A DNA stretch of 64,000 nt from Coniella vitis (taxonomy: Eukaryota > Ascomycota > Sordariomycetes > Diaporthales > Schizoparmaceae). The notes under the pieces are model-generated. The model made no database searches, was not told the DNA's origin, and saw only the letters and a list, made by a program, of their open reading frames with translations. The stretch is taken from assembly GCA_011317545.1 (NCBI GenBank), contig WUJK01000004.1, forward strand, positions 2,976,001 to 3,040,000, written 5' to 3'. The position numbers and the translations under genes are program-made. This document shows positions 47,667-59,876 of the stretch, piece by piece (the first letter of the stretch is position 1; every line of letters starts with the position of its first letter).

Positions 47667-48091
47667 CAGACCACTTAATGTTGTAAGCAAGCACTTCTTT
47701 CTACCAAGGTACACCGAAACATTCAACAAAAGCAGTGTACCTAGTTTCTGAATCGCAGCCAGGTCGTACTGTATGGATCCCAGCGGGATTGATTCACGCA
47801 GCCCTCCGCCAACTCTCTTGGGCATTATCTAGAAGCCAAGCAACCCCTTCTTTCTTCCTTCCTTTGGACCGTCAACGTCATTCGTCGCCCAGGTTGTTCA
47901 AGAAAGAAGGGCAAAGGGAAACGTGGGACAAAACCACGAAAAGACTAACCCCCCTCTACAACCGAACATATATATCCACCAGCCGATTCGAGAAAGTTTT
48001 GGATCCACTGCCTTGTTTTTCTTTTCCCCCAGAAAGTGTGATTGAGGGACCTCGGCCAATTGAGTTACCCAGTTCATCTGAGCATACTTGT

Positions 48092-48117
48092 ACAACAACA
48101 GCAACAACAACAGCAGC

Positions 48118-48158
<41 letters not shown>
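48092..48158. repeat. (CAA)n/(CAG) trinucleotide repeat
   Basis: More than twenty CAA units with some CAG interruptions. Reading frames give polyasparagine, polythreonine or polyglutamine, but no ATG-initiated gene with flanking coding sequence includes it. A 5'UTR location is more likely. Confidence 0.9.
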
Positions 48159-48310
48159 AGCCGATGCCGAAAGAGGGGAAACAAATAAACACCACATAGG
48201 ACGTGCAAGCATTGAGACACCCACCACCTTTAAAGAGACAGAAAAGTACCTCCAGCAGGGCGGGCCTTTCGCCGTATCAAAAAAGCAACCCCCCCCCCAG
48301 AAAAAAAGAA

Positions 48311-48795
48311 ATGGGCGGCGAGAAATCACAAAAGGACGATGAGAAGGAAGTCCGCTCTTGGGGATTCCCCCATGTTTTTACCTGGACTGATGGACCGTAC
48401 GTTGCAATCAATAGTTGAAACCCTCACCAAACATCACAGATTCACAAGCACGCACATGCAGAAACTTAACATAGCCCCCTCAAACCTTCCCCCACCCATA
48501 CCCTTGGAAAACACAGCAATAAGCTTTCTATTCAAGGAGAAAAGTCAACACATACTTACATGACGAAAAACAAAACCCAAAAAAACCACACAGAAACGCG
48601 CATTACAGCCCACATTCACATGCCGGCCTGACCACACACCTCATCCTCCGCGGCGAGCTCACCATCACCTACCCCAAAGAAGCCAACGCAACCAAGCAGA
48701 CGTTTGGCGTGGGCGATCGTATCGACGTGGCTGCCGGGCGGGTCCACGAGGTCTGGATGGGCTCGGAAGGGTGTACATATGTCATTGGGGAGTAG
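48311..48795 (+). CDS. Small cupin-fold protein
   Basis: This gene is missed by simple ORF scanning. Two exons (48311-48396, 48609-48795) join in frame to 90 residues. Exon 1 encodes MGGEKSQKDDEKEV, then RSWGFPHVFTWTDGP. Exon 2 resumes PHSHAGLTTHLILRGELTI and ends GRVHEVWMGSEGCTYVIGE. These are single-domain cupin beta-barrel motifs: the HSHAG segment supplies two His of motif 1, and GRVHEVW supplies the motif 2 His, so a metal site is plausible. I recognise the pattern as a common fungal/bacterial cupin but no reaction is known. Homologues usually carry a few more residues between TDG and the His pair, so a micro-exon in the 212-nt intron, or a shortened loop, is possible. The donor is GTACGT and the acceptor ATTACAG. 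An additional upstream exon cannot be excluded. Confidence 0.75.
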
Positions 48796-51700
48796 CACAT
48801 GTATCAGTGAGTCGCTGACGGAGGAGGTATGGGTTTGTTGGCCTTGTTGAAATTGGGAAGTCGGCGGTTTGGATTGGATTGTTGGCTGTTGGTCGGTTGT
48901 CTTGAGACTCGAATGAAGAACCCTCCTCTCTGCTTCCCCTCCCACCCCTCCGTCATCCTCCATCCTTTCTGGTTGGATTTCTTACCTGGGTAGGGTATGA
49001 AGGCAGAAGGGATTCCAATAGAGCAAAGGCTTCAATGACGTTTATCAATATAAGTTCTCATGCGCCAGTGCTCTTGTGACTCGTCAACCATGATGCGCCA
49101 CGATAGGCACTGAGCCAACTTGGGCGGAGGCTGTCGAGCCAGGGCGGTATGGCATTGACCATGACACCAATGTCTGAAAAGGTTTGAGGATTGGGCGCCA
49201 AAGTCGACGACGATAAGAACAGACAAGCAAGGACTCCACTGATGGGTTTCTAGAGTCTAGACCTTCATTCCGGTTCATCATGACCGTTGGATAGTATGGA
49301 ACAACGGAAATCGAGACCAGCCTTGCCCACTTAAGCAAGACTTTGTCCAGGATGGGCGGGAAATGGCATGCTGGTCCGCAAGCATGAGCTCGAGCAGCAT
49401 CCCATCCATCTCTATGATGCAGAGTCAATGCTGCGAGTGGTTTGACACAACGCAACGCAACGCAACTCTCACGAACCTCGCGGGGGAATCTCCCCTTTCG
49501 TCATTGCCCTTCTCCCCATCCCCCATCCAAAGGGAAACAATGCCATCTCCCAAAGCATTGGCATTGATACATTAAACCACTTTTGAGCTTGGTTGGTAGC
49601 AATCTCTGTTCATGCTGTCCTGGCATATTCCCTTGCCTCATGCTAACTTGTATCCACAGGTCATTGTATTCTCTTTTTTCTTTTTGGACATCTGAAGAAC
49701 TCTCGGCCGCACGGGGGAGCAAATATCGAAAAGGGGGGGAAAAGGCTCGGAGCAAAAGTAAGGCAAGGTCGGTCCTCTTTGCAAGACATTCATATAGTTG
49801 GTTTACGCATTGCCCAAGGGAACCTTGTTCAGCCTAGCCCGACTCGTTGGTCGAAAGCAGGGAATGAACGTATTCATACCACATATGATAGAGAGATTTC
49901 CAACAACTAAACAGCTACTTGCGGACTGAATCTTGACATCAAAGCCCCCCACCCCGCTCTCCCACGGATCGCTCGCTCACCTTGTTTCCGTAACAACCGC
50001 TCCATTTTGGAGAGGAGAATGCGCCACAATGCCTAGAAACACGTGGCCCCGTCCAAAAAAGACGTTGAGACAGAATGGATGACGTGTTTTCCCCTGGAAG
50101 AAAGGAAGAAGCAAGAAGTGGAGGGGGAAAAGAAATAAAACAAGCGAATCGGATGGTGAAGCGTGGAAATCACCATAAACGGTTTCTACTTTCATGCACT
50201 GAAATGACACGGCATCTATACCAAAGGAACGTATCAAGAAGAGGAGGAAAAGAAGAAAAAAATGTCTCAATTGGGAAAGGCTTATGGTCAAATGGACGAC
50301 GTCATTCCTGCCTACCTACCGAGCGTTAGTAGGCGTTACTTGTCCAAGACAGGACTGGCTCCCCATCTGCCAAATTGGAGAGGACGTCTTGGCTTGCTAT
50401 ACATGTATGTATGGGATGCAGAAACGTCAAGGCAGATCAATGGACGATCGTCCTCCGGGTGACAGCACACTCAGGGGTAAATTGTGCCTTGAGACTCCGG
50501 GGGCAGAGTTGGGGGGACAGGTGCCATGATCATCGTGATGCGCGTTGGCGGACGCCTCTTTCCCGGATGAAGCAGGGACAGCACTGCGTAATTCTCAGCC
50601 GGCGGAGCTGCAATTGCCAATAACTTGATCAGTCATCAAGTGTCCAGGTTGCTACTCTGTAGACACTGATATTGATTTCATTACTACGTACATATCATGA
50701 CTCCGTTCTCCCAAATATTGGGATGTGAACCTGGGCTTCAGTTGAAAGCATTTGTTACAGATACTATGTATAATTCGGCACAATTCCATGGCCAAGAGAG
50801 AGAAGGGCAGGCCCTTTTACCGCGAAACAAAGGCACTTCTTCAAGCTCCCGCCACAAGCAGATCAATCGAGCAAGCTACTCTGGAGAGCAAGACCGCGTA
50901 GTGGGATGGCAATATCTCGCCCTAGTTGTGTCGTTGAGCTGTATTACGTACTGTGTATGACCTCAAGTTTGTCACAGTAAGCGCCCCTGCTTGGAATGTG
51001 AATGTTCAGACTGTCGATCAATACATAGTACAAGCAAGCAGCTTGATAATGGACCCATCCAAATAGGCGAAACCTTGTTTTACACTGACGGCAGATCTGT
51101 GCATGGTCATCTCTGGAATAGCATTCCATTTCCCTTTCCGCATATCATCATTACCCTCTGGTAGTAGAGGCTGGTCGTCAACTTCGGTTGTGATTACCTT
51201 GACAAGGAGAACAGTAAAATAAGAGAAGCGCCATTCTGACACTTGACACAGCAACAGAATTCCAAAGCTAGATATATGAGCAAAAAGGCAATTTGAAATT
51301 GGGTTCCAATCCGAATGTTGCTTCATGCACCATTGCCACGTTAGGTGTTGAGATTGTCGAGGGTTATAGCGAAACTCTGCTAAATATATACCATCAACCA
51401 TCGACTGCCGAACTGATGAATCCTGAAAGTGGGACTCTGCCCTCCTGGACTCGGTGGCAGTCAATGCTTGAACGGACTCTTGATACGTGTTACAAACTCA
51501 AACGTCCTCAAGCTTAATTAATATGAGGACAATGGTTTGGAGCACAGAAGCGAGAGCAACAAAAGCACGTGCTTGATTATCTTCATCAAACTTTGACGTT
51601 GGAAATAGCTACGCAGGCATCTTTTGGTACTTTAGAGAGAGTGAGAGAGAGAGAAGAGAAAAAAAAGGAAAGAGACAATCGCGGAACGTAAAGTTGCAAG

Positions 51701-52289
51701 CAACGTTACTTGGGCTATACATAGTATGTTTTAATCGTGAAAAGACACATCAAAGCAAAGGCGTCTAGCAGCAAACTCGGACAAGACTGGCAGTGGCAGG
51801 TACATGCCCCGTCGCTGTTCACCCAGGACTGAGTACATGGCTTCATTCCGTGCAGCTTCAAGCCAAGAACGCTTTATTGATGATGAGTGGCGTTTCTTTT
51901 TAACAAACCAAAAAAAAAAAAAAAAAATACCCACACGAAACTAGTCACAAAAGCCTCCTGTACTATGTACATACTGAGGTTCATAGTACCGAGACCGAAA
52001 AGGAGAGGGAAGCAGGCCATACAACAGTATTCAGAACAAATGCCGTAATGAATATTCGTACAGCTATGAAAAGATCCCAAGCAGCGTCAGACCAGTATAC
52101 TATGGTAGTCCCAGTTCAGAATAAAGAGCCCAATCTATTTGACTGCCACGTCTCAAGCTTCCCACTTGTCCCCAATTCGACACTGCTTGCGGTGACTTTG
52201 TGTGCGCGCTTCGAATGTTAGCAGCGGGAAACGGGCTTTTTCGAGAATAGCTCCCCGCAAATAGCACAGAGCCCACCGTCGGCACATCC

Positions 52290-52322
52290 GCTCGCTCGCT
52301 GGCTCGCTCGCTGGCTGGCTCG
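52290..52322. repeat. (GCTC/GCTG)n tetranucleotide repeat
   Basis: About eight units of GCTC or GCTG in tandem in non-coding sequence. Confidence 0.8.
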
Positions 52323-53102
52323 CAACACCGCCCACATCGTGACTCGAGTAAGTCCATCAAACCACCACACACTAACACACAATTTTTTGTTTTGTTTTGA
52401 GCACATTATTGTTTCCTCTTGAACGCATTCTCCTTTCGCCCAACAAGAGCTATCAATACATGGTTCGTGTTTGAGGGTACGGGAACTCCGCAACGTCGCT
52501 ACTATGTATATCTTGTCGAGACTTTGTCTGTGCGTGTATTGACGTGTTTTTGCCACGCTGAGGTTGAGAATTGTCGCCATTTGTCTCCATTGTTTCAGCT
52601 TGTCACTTGGCGCGCTAGAATGAGTACCTAGCAAGAGATTACACCGACACTATCTTGCATTGATGCTTCTGGGCGGGTGAGAGTGTGGATATAGAGACAC
52701 AGACTTCTTTTTCTGTACTTTGATTCACTGTTATGGACCCAATAATCACCACGTGGATTTGAAATCGACATTCTCACTTGACAGTGGAAGGACCCATTGA
52801 TTGATATCCTTCCGGATTACCGATTCGACAGCAAATGCAATAGTTAGAAATGCACAGAAAAGGGTGCACATGACGTGCAAACCCCCAGTGGAGCAAAAGC
52901 CGGGCACTTGAGCAAGCAAGTATTCGGCGTGCATCCGGGATAATAATACATAGTAAGTTCTGGCGGAGAGGGGAAATGGAAATGGGTACGGTTAACAAGT
53001 GCGCCCGCTGAACTAAAAAGCCCGCCGACGCACGTCTGGTGCCATTTTGAACCTTGCAGTAGGCGCAGGCGGGAAGAGGGACGCGGAACGATCTCGCATA
53101 TA

Positions 53103-53390
53103 CTATTCCTGAACTGCTTGCTGCATCTCGTCAAAATATCGCGAGTAGTGCTGCTTGGATTCTCCGCTGCAACTGCAAACATGCAACGGAACTTCCATGC
53201 CGGTTGTCTTCGCTTCGATGTGCTGATGGAATCTGCACGAATCGCAGCATGAATGCTGGTCGTTGCGACTGGCCGTTGCGGCTATTGGGCATGGGTACCC
53301 ATGATAGAAGGGGGTATACCGATAACAAGCAAAGCAAATGAGCAACTGGCTTTGATCATAGTTTCTGCTAGGCTTGCTGAACACCTGCAA
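53103..53390 (-). other. Cys/His-rich open frame without ATG (possible exon or relic)
   Basis: The frame carries CFACYRY, then HSCCDSCRFHQH, then VCSC-type clusters, ending in a charged helix and a stop. The composition looks more protein-like than neighbouring frames, but no ATG, donor or homologue is recognised. It may be a terminal exon, a decayed gene or chance. Confidence 0.2.
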
Positions 53391-56300
53391 CCCTCCCCCC
53401 TTGCCCCCTCTCTATCTCTCAGCTCGGCTGAATATGAAAGGGGGGAGGGGGAAATGGGCCAGTGGGCAATTGATACCAGAAACTTGTTGCGAATATGCAG
53501 GCATCAGCCGTCTTGTTCAAGGATCGTTCGAGTGTGCAGAGAGCAGTGTTTTCGGATGACGGAGATAGCTGTCGGCCACAAACTGGCCCACCAGATCGAG
53601 ATCGTGGTTCGCTTTTTTTTTTTCTTTCTCTTGGTGTGGCTCGTCTCATCTCGACTCTGATCAATTTACTCAGCAAGGCCGCTCTTGTGTCATGAGGCCA
53701 GGTGGTCCGTTGTTATGTTTTCTTCTTCACAAAACAACGTTCAGAGAAAGCCGGCCAAGGCGATGCAATATCTAGCTTCCGATGCAATGACGTTGTTCTT
53801 TCGATTCATGTGTTGACAAGAGCTTGATTTCGCGATCCAGGACCAAGCTGGCTGCGGCGGGCTGGAGGATATTGATTGGCTTACGCGCTCTGTTGCGTGG
53901 TTGCACAGCACTCGGCAGCCACAGATGGTGTGGCAGATGCACTGCATAGTAAACATTATGCAACAATACCGGCTTTGGCACAGGCCAACAAGTCTCCGTT
54001 CTTGGTTCATGACCGCAAAACTGCGCTCTGCTATGGCCAAGCGACAAGGGACAAGTGGTGGAGCGTGTATCTTGTGTACGTACCTTAGAACCGGTACCAT
54101 AGCAGTGCCTCTTCAATATGAGCAAGGTCGTGCGATCACACTCGAAACTGCCAAAACAAAAGGAAGAAGGAAAAAATTGACGGACTTGGCCCAAGCAAGA
54201 TGGGGTGGATAACAAAAGAGTCTAGACCAGCAGAGCCACTCTTCGCTGTATTGATACTTGTCGAATCGCAGCCTAATGGCAAGCTCAGCAAGAGCAAGAG
54301 ACGTGCTCTTACCAGACAATCGCTGGTGATAAGCGCCGTCAGCTGCGCCAGACCAGCCACATGCAGCGGTTGTTGACGGATCGACAATGCATGCTCACGC
54401 GTTGTCTGTCGACCAATGTATGGGTGGGCAGGCGAGATCTGAAACGCAGATGCCCGGGAAGCAGCACTGTGACAGGCTTGCAAATGTGTGGGCTGGCTAA
54501 CAAGCACGTCGCGACGACAGCTGTGGCACCTGGAAGCCCAAGAATGGAGCTTGCTGTTGCTGCTATTGTTTCCCGCCTTTGGAGTCGGGACACTACTGTG
54601 TATGTAGAGAGGCGGGGGATTGATTGACTCGCGTGTTCAGCTGGCCAGAAAGACACAATAGAGCAAAATCTCGAGACCCAGCGGTGTGTGGCCCATGGTG
54701 TTATTGGAGGCCCCGCTGTGGGCTACTTTGTCCATAGTGCTATCATCGTAGTATAGTGCTCGCATGCGGTTCGTTATCGGCCATACGCCGATGTCTGTCT
54801 ACTATAACCGGGAGCTGTGCACTATCAGCGTTGGACGACAAGGATGGCCTCGAAACTACCAGGCCTTATTCTCCGTAATGGGCGCGTTGTATCGAGCTCC
54901 CGGTTCTGGCGAGGTGAAACCAACGCACAAATGAGGTGCTTAGTCGTGCCAAAATTCGAGGATGCTAGCCCATTAACACCGATGAGACTGAGGAGTTGAA
55001 GTGCGGGTCGGCAGCCTGTTCATAGTAACGTAACGCTGGGCTGCCAGTCAGCAAAGGGAAGCGAACAACGTACTATGTAGCACCAACACCGGGACGAGCA
55101 AGGATTCGAGGCAGATGAGGAACCCAAACATGGTGGATTGCCGGGGCGTTGCCGTTGCCTTGTACCACATGCAAACACTAATGGATGAAGATGCAGACCG
55201 TCGAAACAAACCGCTGGCAGCCCGTGGCCAGAATAGGCTGGATGCGCGGCGTGGAGCAGCTGAAGGCCGGTGGGTTTGGCAGGGCAAATAAGGTGTGGGC
55301 GACACGGCTCACTAGAGCGCCAGCTGGCAGCCGGTGCCGGTGACATTGACGGGGCTCCGAGTCCCAAAAAGTTATTCTGAGCATGTGGTGCTCGCCATTT
55401 GTGAGCAGCAGCTCGTAGCACCTTGGAAAGAAAGCGTTTCGTATGTGGCGTCTGGGAGCCAGGAAGGACCAAAGCAAGACTGAAGGTTGAGAAACAGTGT
55501 GCAGCCAAACAGAAAAACACTTGGGATGATGTTGTATGCTGGATATTCTTGCTGTTGCTGCTGCTTCTGCTGTTGCTGTTGCTGTTGCTGGGAAAGGCAG
55601 ATGAGCATTATTAGTCTCGCAGGCCCGCTCCCCTGTCCTGGCCTGGGTCTGGGTTCCCACAGCTCCGCAAAATAGCGTGCCGTACCATGATTTCAGCATT
55701 TGGTGCTAGCGGCTCTCACGCTATGTACCGCCGTACCGCCGTACCTGCCTGCTGCCGTCCACCCACCAAAGTAGCCTGGGCCCGGGTACTTCCTGCCCGT
55801 CAGACGTCCTTCGTTCTTTCCTGTTTCTGAAATGCATCAGCACCAGCAGCAAATCCCATGGCCCAGCGCTGCGCCAGCCCCTGTTCCCTGTTCCCACTCC
55901 CCACATCGCCAGCTCATTCGGCTGGGCTGCAGCGAAGCGCTGCTCACCACTAGACTGCACCGAAGTGAGCATGGCATTCCCAGACTCGGCCTGTTCCTCT
56001 TCCCTGATCCCTCCCTATTGCCTCATATCCCATCCGTCTACCTTTTTGCTACCTCCGCTATGTTTTCCTGCCGTGCTCTGTGGGTGTCTGACCCGTAATT
56101 CTGATTTCATCCTTCGTTCTCGAGGACCTTGTGTTGAGCATCTGCTTTTATATATCTGACGCATACAACAATTTCCCCTGCACACCAACCGCTTAGCAAA
56201 GGTTGCCGGCAGAAGTGCAAACCGTCCTCCTCCTGCTCTCTCGCCTACCGGTAGTAGCCAAGCTTGTTGTAAGCTCAGGTCTGGGCGCATGGACTATTGC

Positions 56301-56663
56301 CGTCATCTCGACTCCTCATCTTGCAAAGCCGGGCCCGTGCCTGGAGAAGCTCGAGTGCACCATCCTCTTGTACGCAGATTGTCGCTCCTCTTAGTCCGAC
56401 CTTGGGCTGTTTGGTGATTTCCACTCGGTCCCGTTTTAAATATCCCGGCCCATCCCCTTCCTCTACCGCTCTTCCACCGCCCTTGCGCCGGCTGGTCTTT
56501 GCTCGTCAGTCTGGCATCACCATCGCCAGCCTTGCGCCGTATCCTGTACCACCTCTTCTCGCTCTTCTTGTTGACGTTCGACGGACGGCATGGCGCTCTC
56601 ACCTTGTACATGAGACTCTGATCCTTGCTGCCTTGTCCCCGAGGACGCATACGATCCGACACC

Positions 56664-59600
56664 ATGGGCAACACACCTTCAAAACATGCCCAAGGCCACC
56701 GGTACACCCACAGGCTATCCAAGCCAAAGACTGACCGTTCCACCGCTGCTGCTGCTGCTGCTGCCCCTGCTGCCGCTGCTCCGCCGTTGCCCTTATCATC
56801 AAAGGCCCAACATGACGGCGGCAGCACAATACCTGCCTCCGAGCAAGCCACAGACTTTTTCAGTATTCCCTACACATCCACCACCAACCACCAACCCGTT
56901 GACGATGACGATGACGACGATGACGAGACGAACCGTGACTGCTCACACAAGTCGATGCAAAGGCGCCTCAGCGTGTTTCGCCCCAGATCCATTCTCGAAG
57001 CCCCTGGACACCAAAAATCCAGACGCAACTCCATGATGGGATATCCTGCCCAGCAACCCGAGACTCAAGCCATTTCAAGGGCGTACTCGCTATCCACGCA
57101 GAATTGTGCTAGTGATCCGCGGTACTCTGCCCTTGGCGACAAGTATGTGACTTGAGTGGATAAATTCGCAGTGTAGATTCTCGACTAACGTATCAACAGC
57201 CTGGCTCTGTCCAGAGACCGTACTTCTTGGGCTTATGACATGTCGTCTTATGAAGCCCAGCGCATCTTGAACCTGGCAAGAGAGGACAGCCCGCGTCTCC
57301 CGTCCAATCAGCTGTCAGCGGCCCTGTCTGACCAAGCACCGTCCGACCTGCAATCCCCTCGCCGTTACATGGCACCCGCCGGCCAAACAGAGAGCAGCCC
57401 AGTCACGCGGACAAATTCTGAAATCTCCCTTCACCCGCCAATGCGTCGTCGCTCTCTTATCCAGACGCCCGGTGTCGCGACACGGCCAGCCGCGAGCGCA
57501 AACTCCACGTGGTCGAGGAAATCGAGCTTCCGTTACAGCCACCCGCCTACACCAAGTATGTCTCGCCAGCCATCGGTTGAGACACTGAACCAGCGCCTTT
57601 CAATGCCCCCTCTGCCCAAGGCCTTGCCCGCCTGTGTCACCGCAGAGGCGCCTCGAGCACCCACCCCAGAGAGCATCGACTATTGCACGATAGGAGCCTT
57701 CCGACTCGGGACCCTACGCATTACCAATGGCAGTCCCGACTTGACCCCCAATCCTGGGGTAGCAATGCCCGAGCTGGGCGTCAGAAGAGCCAGACCGTCT
57801 CCAACTAGCGGCGAGGGCTATTTCGCCAACAGTCCTATCTCCAGCGAGAGTGCAACGACGAATCCAGCACAGGATTCTACCCAGCTGGCCACGGTTCCAG
57901 AAGGCTCTCACGACAAGAAGCATTCCATCAGCCAAGTCCTAGAAATCCAGTCCAAGCATGCAGCAATGGACGACAACCTCTTTGAAGACGATGGCCAGCT
58001 CGACTTTTCTGGAATCGAGGTTCTCGACATTAGGATAGACCCAAATGCAAGACGCATCCCGTCCCCGAGTATGGATCCATCTCAATCCCTTGTTCAAGGC
58101 GTTACAAGATCTGACAGTGGCTTCGAGTCCAATACTACTAACTCAGACTCTTCCCGATCTTGCAACTCACTCACCAAAGCAGACTCCGGCTACAGTTCCA
58201 ACAAGTCCACGCGGTCATTTCGGGATGGGTCACCTATGGAGCCAGCGGAACCAGAGGATTCCAGCAGCCCTGACTTGCCATTGAGCCTGCAAGGTTCTAT
58301 CTCGCATTATGCAAGCAATGACAGGGGCCCAACTCCTCCACCCAAAGACACTACCGGATCTCAGCCCTCACTGCAGGCGGAACCGGCAAAGAAGCAACCC
58401 AGCGCAACGAACACGAACGAGAGTGTGCTTAAGCGCAATCTTGGTTCGTTGCGGAGCATTCCACCCAGTCCAGCCACTCCGACAAGCGTTAAATCAGAGG
58501 ATTCCATATCCTCTGCATTGAGTATTGGACACAGCACGCAGAGACCAGGCAGGCTGCAGCGCCTTCTCAGTCTGAAGAACTCAACGAAGCCGCCCTTGAC
58601 GGTGCACGAGACCCACGCTGTTGACAACCTAGTGCCGTCAATTCCTAAAGACGTTGAAGACAAGCTTCGCGAACACACGGGCATGTATCCCATGACAACT
58701 CGAAGGCTTACACTCAAGTCTCACATGAGTAAAGAGACACTCAAGACAATATTGAGTGTTGGAAGCTTGGAAGTCCCCGGAGCGGATATAGTACCACCGC
58801 GGACGCCAACTTTTCCAGATCATGCAGAAGTAACTACAGAGAATCTGGGCAATCTTCAGGACTTGGCTGCCGAGACCAATATCAAACAGACCTTCAACTC
58901 GATGCAGTCGGGCTTCAAGTCTGTGGCAGCTTCCATGAGACAAAACCGAAGGTCGACACTGCGCAAAGCTGTGCCCGCCCCCTTGGATCTGCAAAAAGCC
59001 GGTGCCACGCAGGCTTCTCTGGATGAGACTCTTCTAGCGGCTGTACAGGCCGAACTCGAAAGCCACACAAGATATACAAACAACCTGGGTGGTAATGCCT
59101 ACGATGTGGCTGCCAAAGCGCTGCAACCAGCATCAGGTGGGCCCAGTCGGTCTCAATCCATGACCGCCACAGGACGTCAACAGCCTTCGCAGCTAAGGAC
59201 TTTTAGTCTAAGCACAAAATCCTCCCGCGACTTCAACCAGGCCTCTTCATCTTACCAACTGTTGCCAGCACAAGGCGGGATCACTTCGCCCCAGGGCAGC
59301 TTGGCCTCGAAAGACTCCTTCCGCTTGCCTCCGCCACGCTCTCCTGGGAGCCCTCGGGTGCCAGTAGCAGCGCAGCGAAATGGTCACTATGGTGCAGTCA
59401 AGCAGCCAAGCTCTCCGCCTCCACAGGCGCACATGAACCGATTCAACCTTTATCGTGGACATTCTCCTTCCCTCGCTCATGGCCAACTTCTCGCCGTTCC
59501 TCCCCAAACCTCGAGGGGAAGAGCTTCCCTAGACGTTCCCAGGCCTAGCTCAGCCAGCAACACTCTGAGACACCAACTGAGTCTCGATGGGACCGGCCAA

Positions 59601-59876
59601 AGACAGTTGCGTGGAGCCAGCGTTTCACAGACGATGACCCGAGGTTCACTTGCTGAATGGGAATACCACTTTCAGACAAACCAGTCCATCGACAGCCGCC
59701 TTCACCAGAGTCAACTTGAACGCGTCCCTCCTTATGTGCCTCGCAAGAGCCACCGGCGGAATCTGTCAGCTGGAAACCGACCGTATCATCAACAATCTGG
59801 CGGCGAACCCGCGCCATATCGCATTCTACACAGCTACAATTCACCTGCATACCGTAATGCCCCCATTTGGGGATAA
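56664..59876 (+). CDS. Large disordered protein with N-myristoylation-type start
   Basis: Two exons (56664-57142, 57200-59876) give 1051 residues. The start MGNTPS fits the N-myristoylation consensus (Gly2, Ser6) and is followed by a basic stretch (KHAQGHRYTHRLSKPK), suggesting a lipid-plus-charge membrane anchor. The rest is rich in Ser, Pro, Thr, Gln and Arg, with an Ala/Pro run, an Asp run of eight, many RRxS and SP/TP sites suited to AGC and proline-directed kinases, and two DSGxxS motifs (about residues 465-470 and 488-493). A more ordered helical stretch may lie around residues 640-790 (LREHTGMYPMTTRRLTLKSH and following). No catalytic domain is seen. I do not recognise a named family; a membrane-associated scaffold is inferred only from composition. 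The intron is 57 nt (57143-57199). Confidence 0.85.

Larger units (their letters stand above)
47047..48310. other. Intergenic with several microsatellites
   Basis: No gene is supported. It contains a CA/TA microsatellite, a T13-A21 homopolymer pair and a CAA/CAG repeat that probably lies in the 5' leader of the mini-cupin gene. Confidence 0.55.
48796..56663. other. 7.9-kb gene-poor region
   Basis: This is the largest stretch without a supported gene. It has many ACTATGTAC-class motifs (about 50765, 51021, 51716, 51961, 52500, 52946, 55070, 55725), an A run (51908-51926), a CTCG/CTGG repeat (52290-52322) and a Leu-codon GCTGTT repeat (55553-55590). A minus-strand Cys-rich ORF (53103-53390) lacks an ATG and is uncertain. 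The last 600 bases are pyrimidine-rich and likely hold the promoter and leader of the next gene. Confidence 0.5.

Noticed and set aside
48088..48342. Polyasparagine/polythreonine ORFs over the CAA repeat
   Set aside because: Produced by the repeat itself; the only credible coding sequence here begins at the ATG at 48311.
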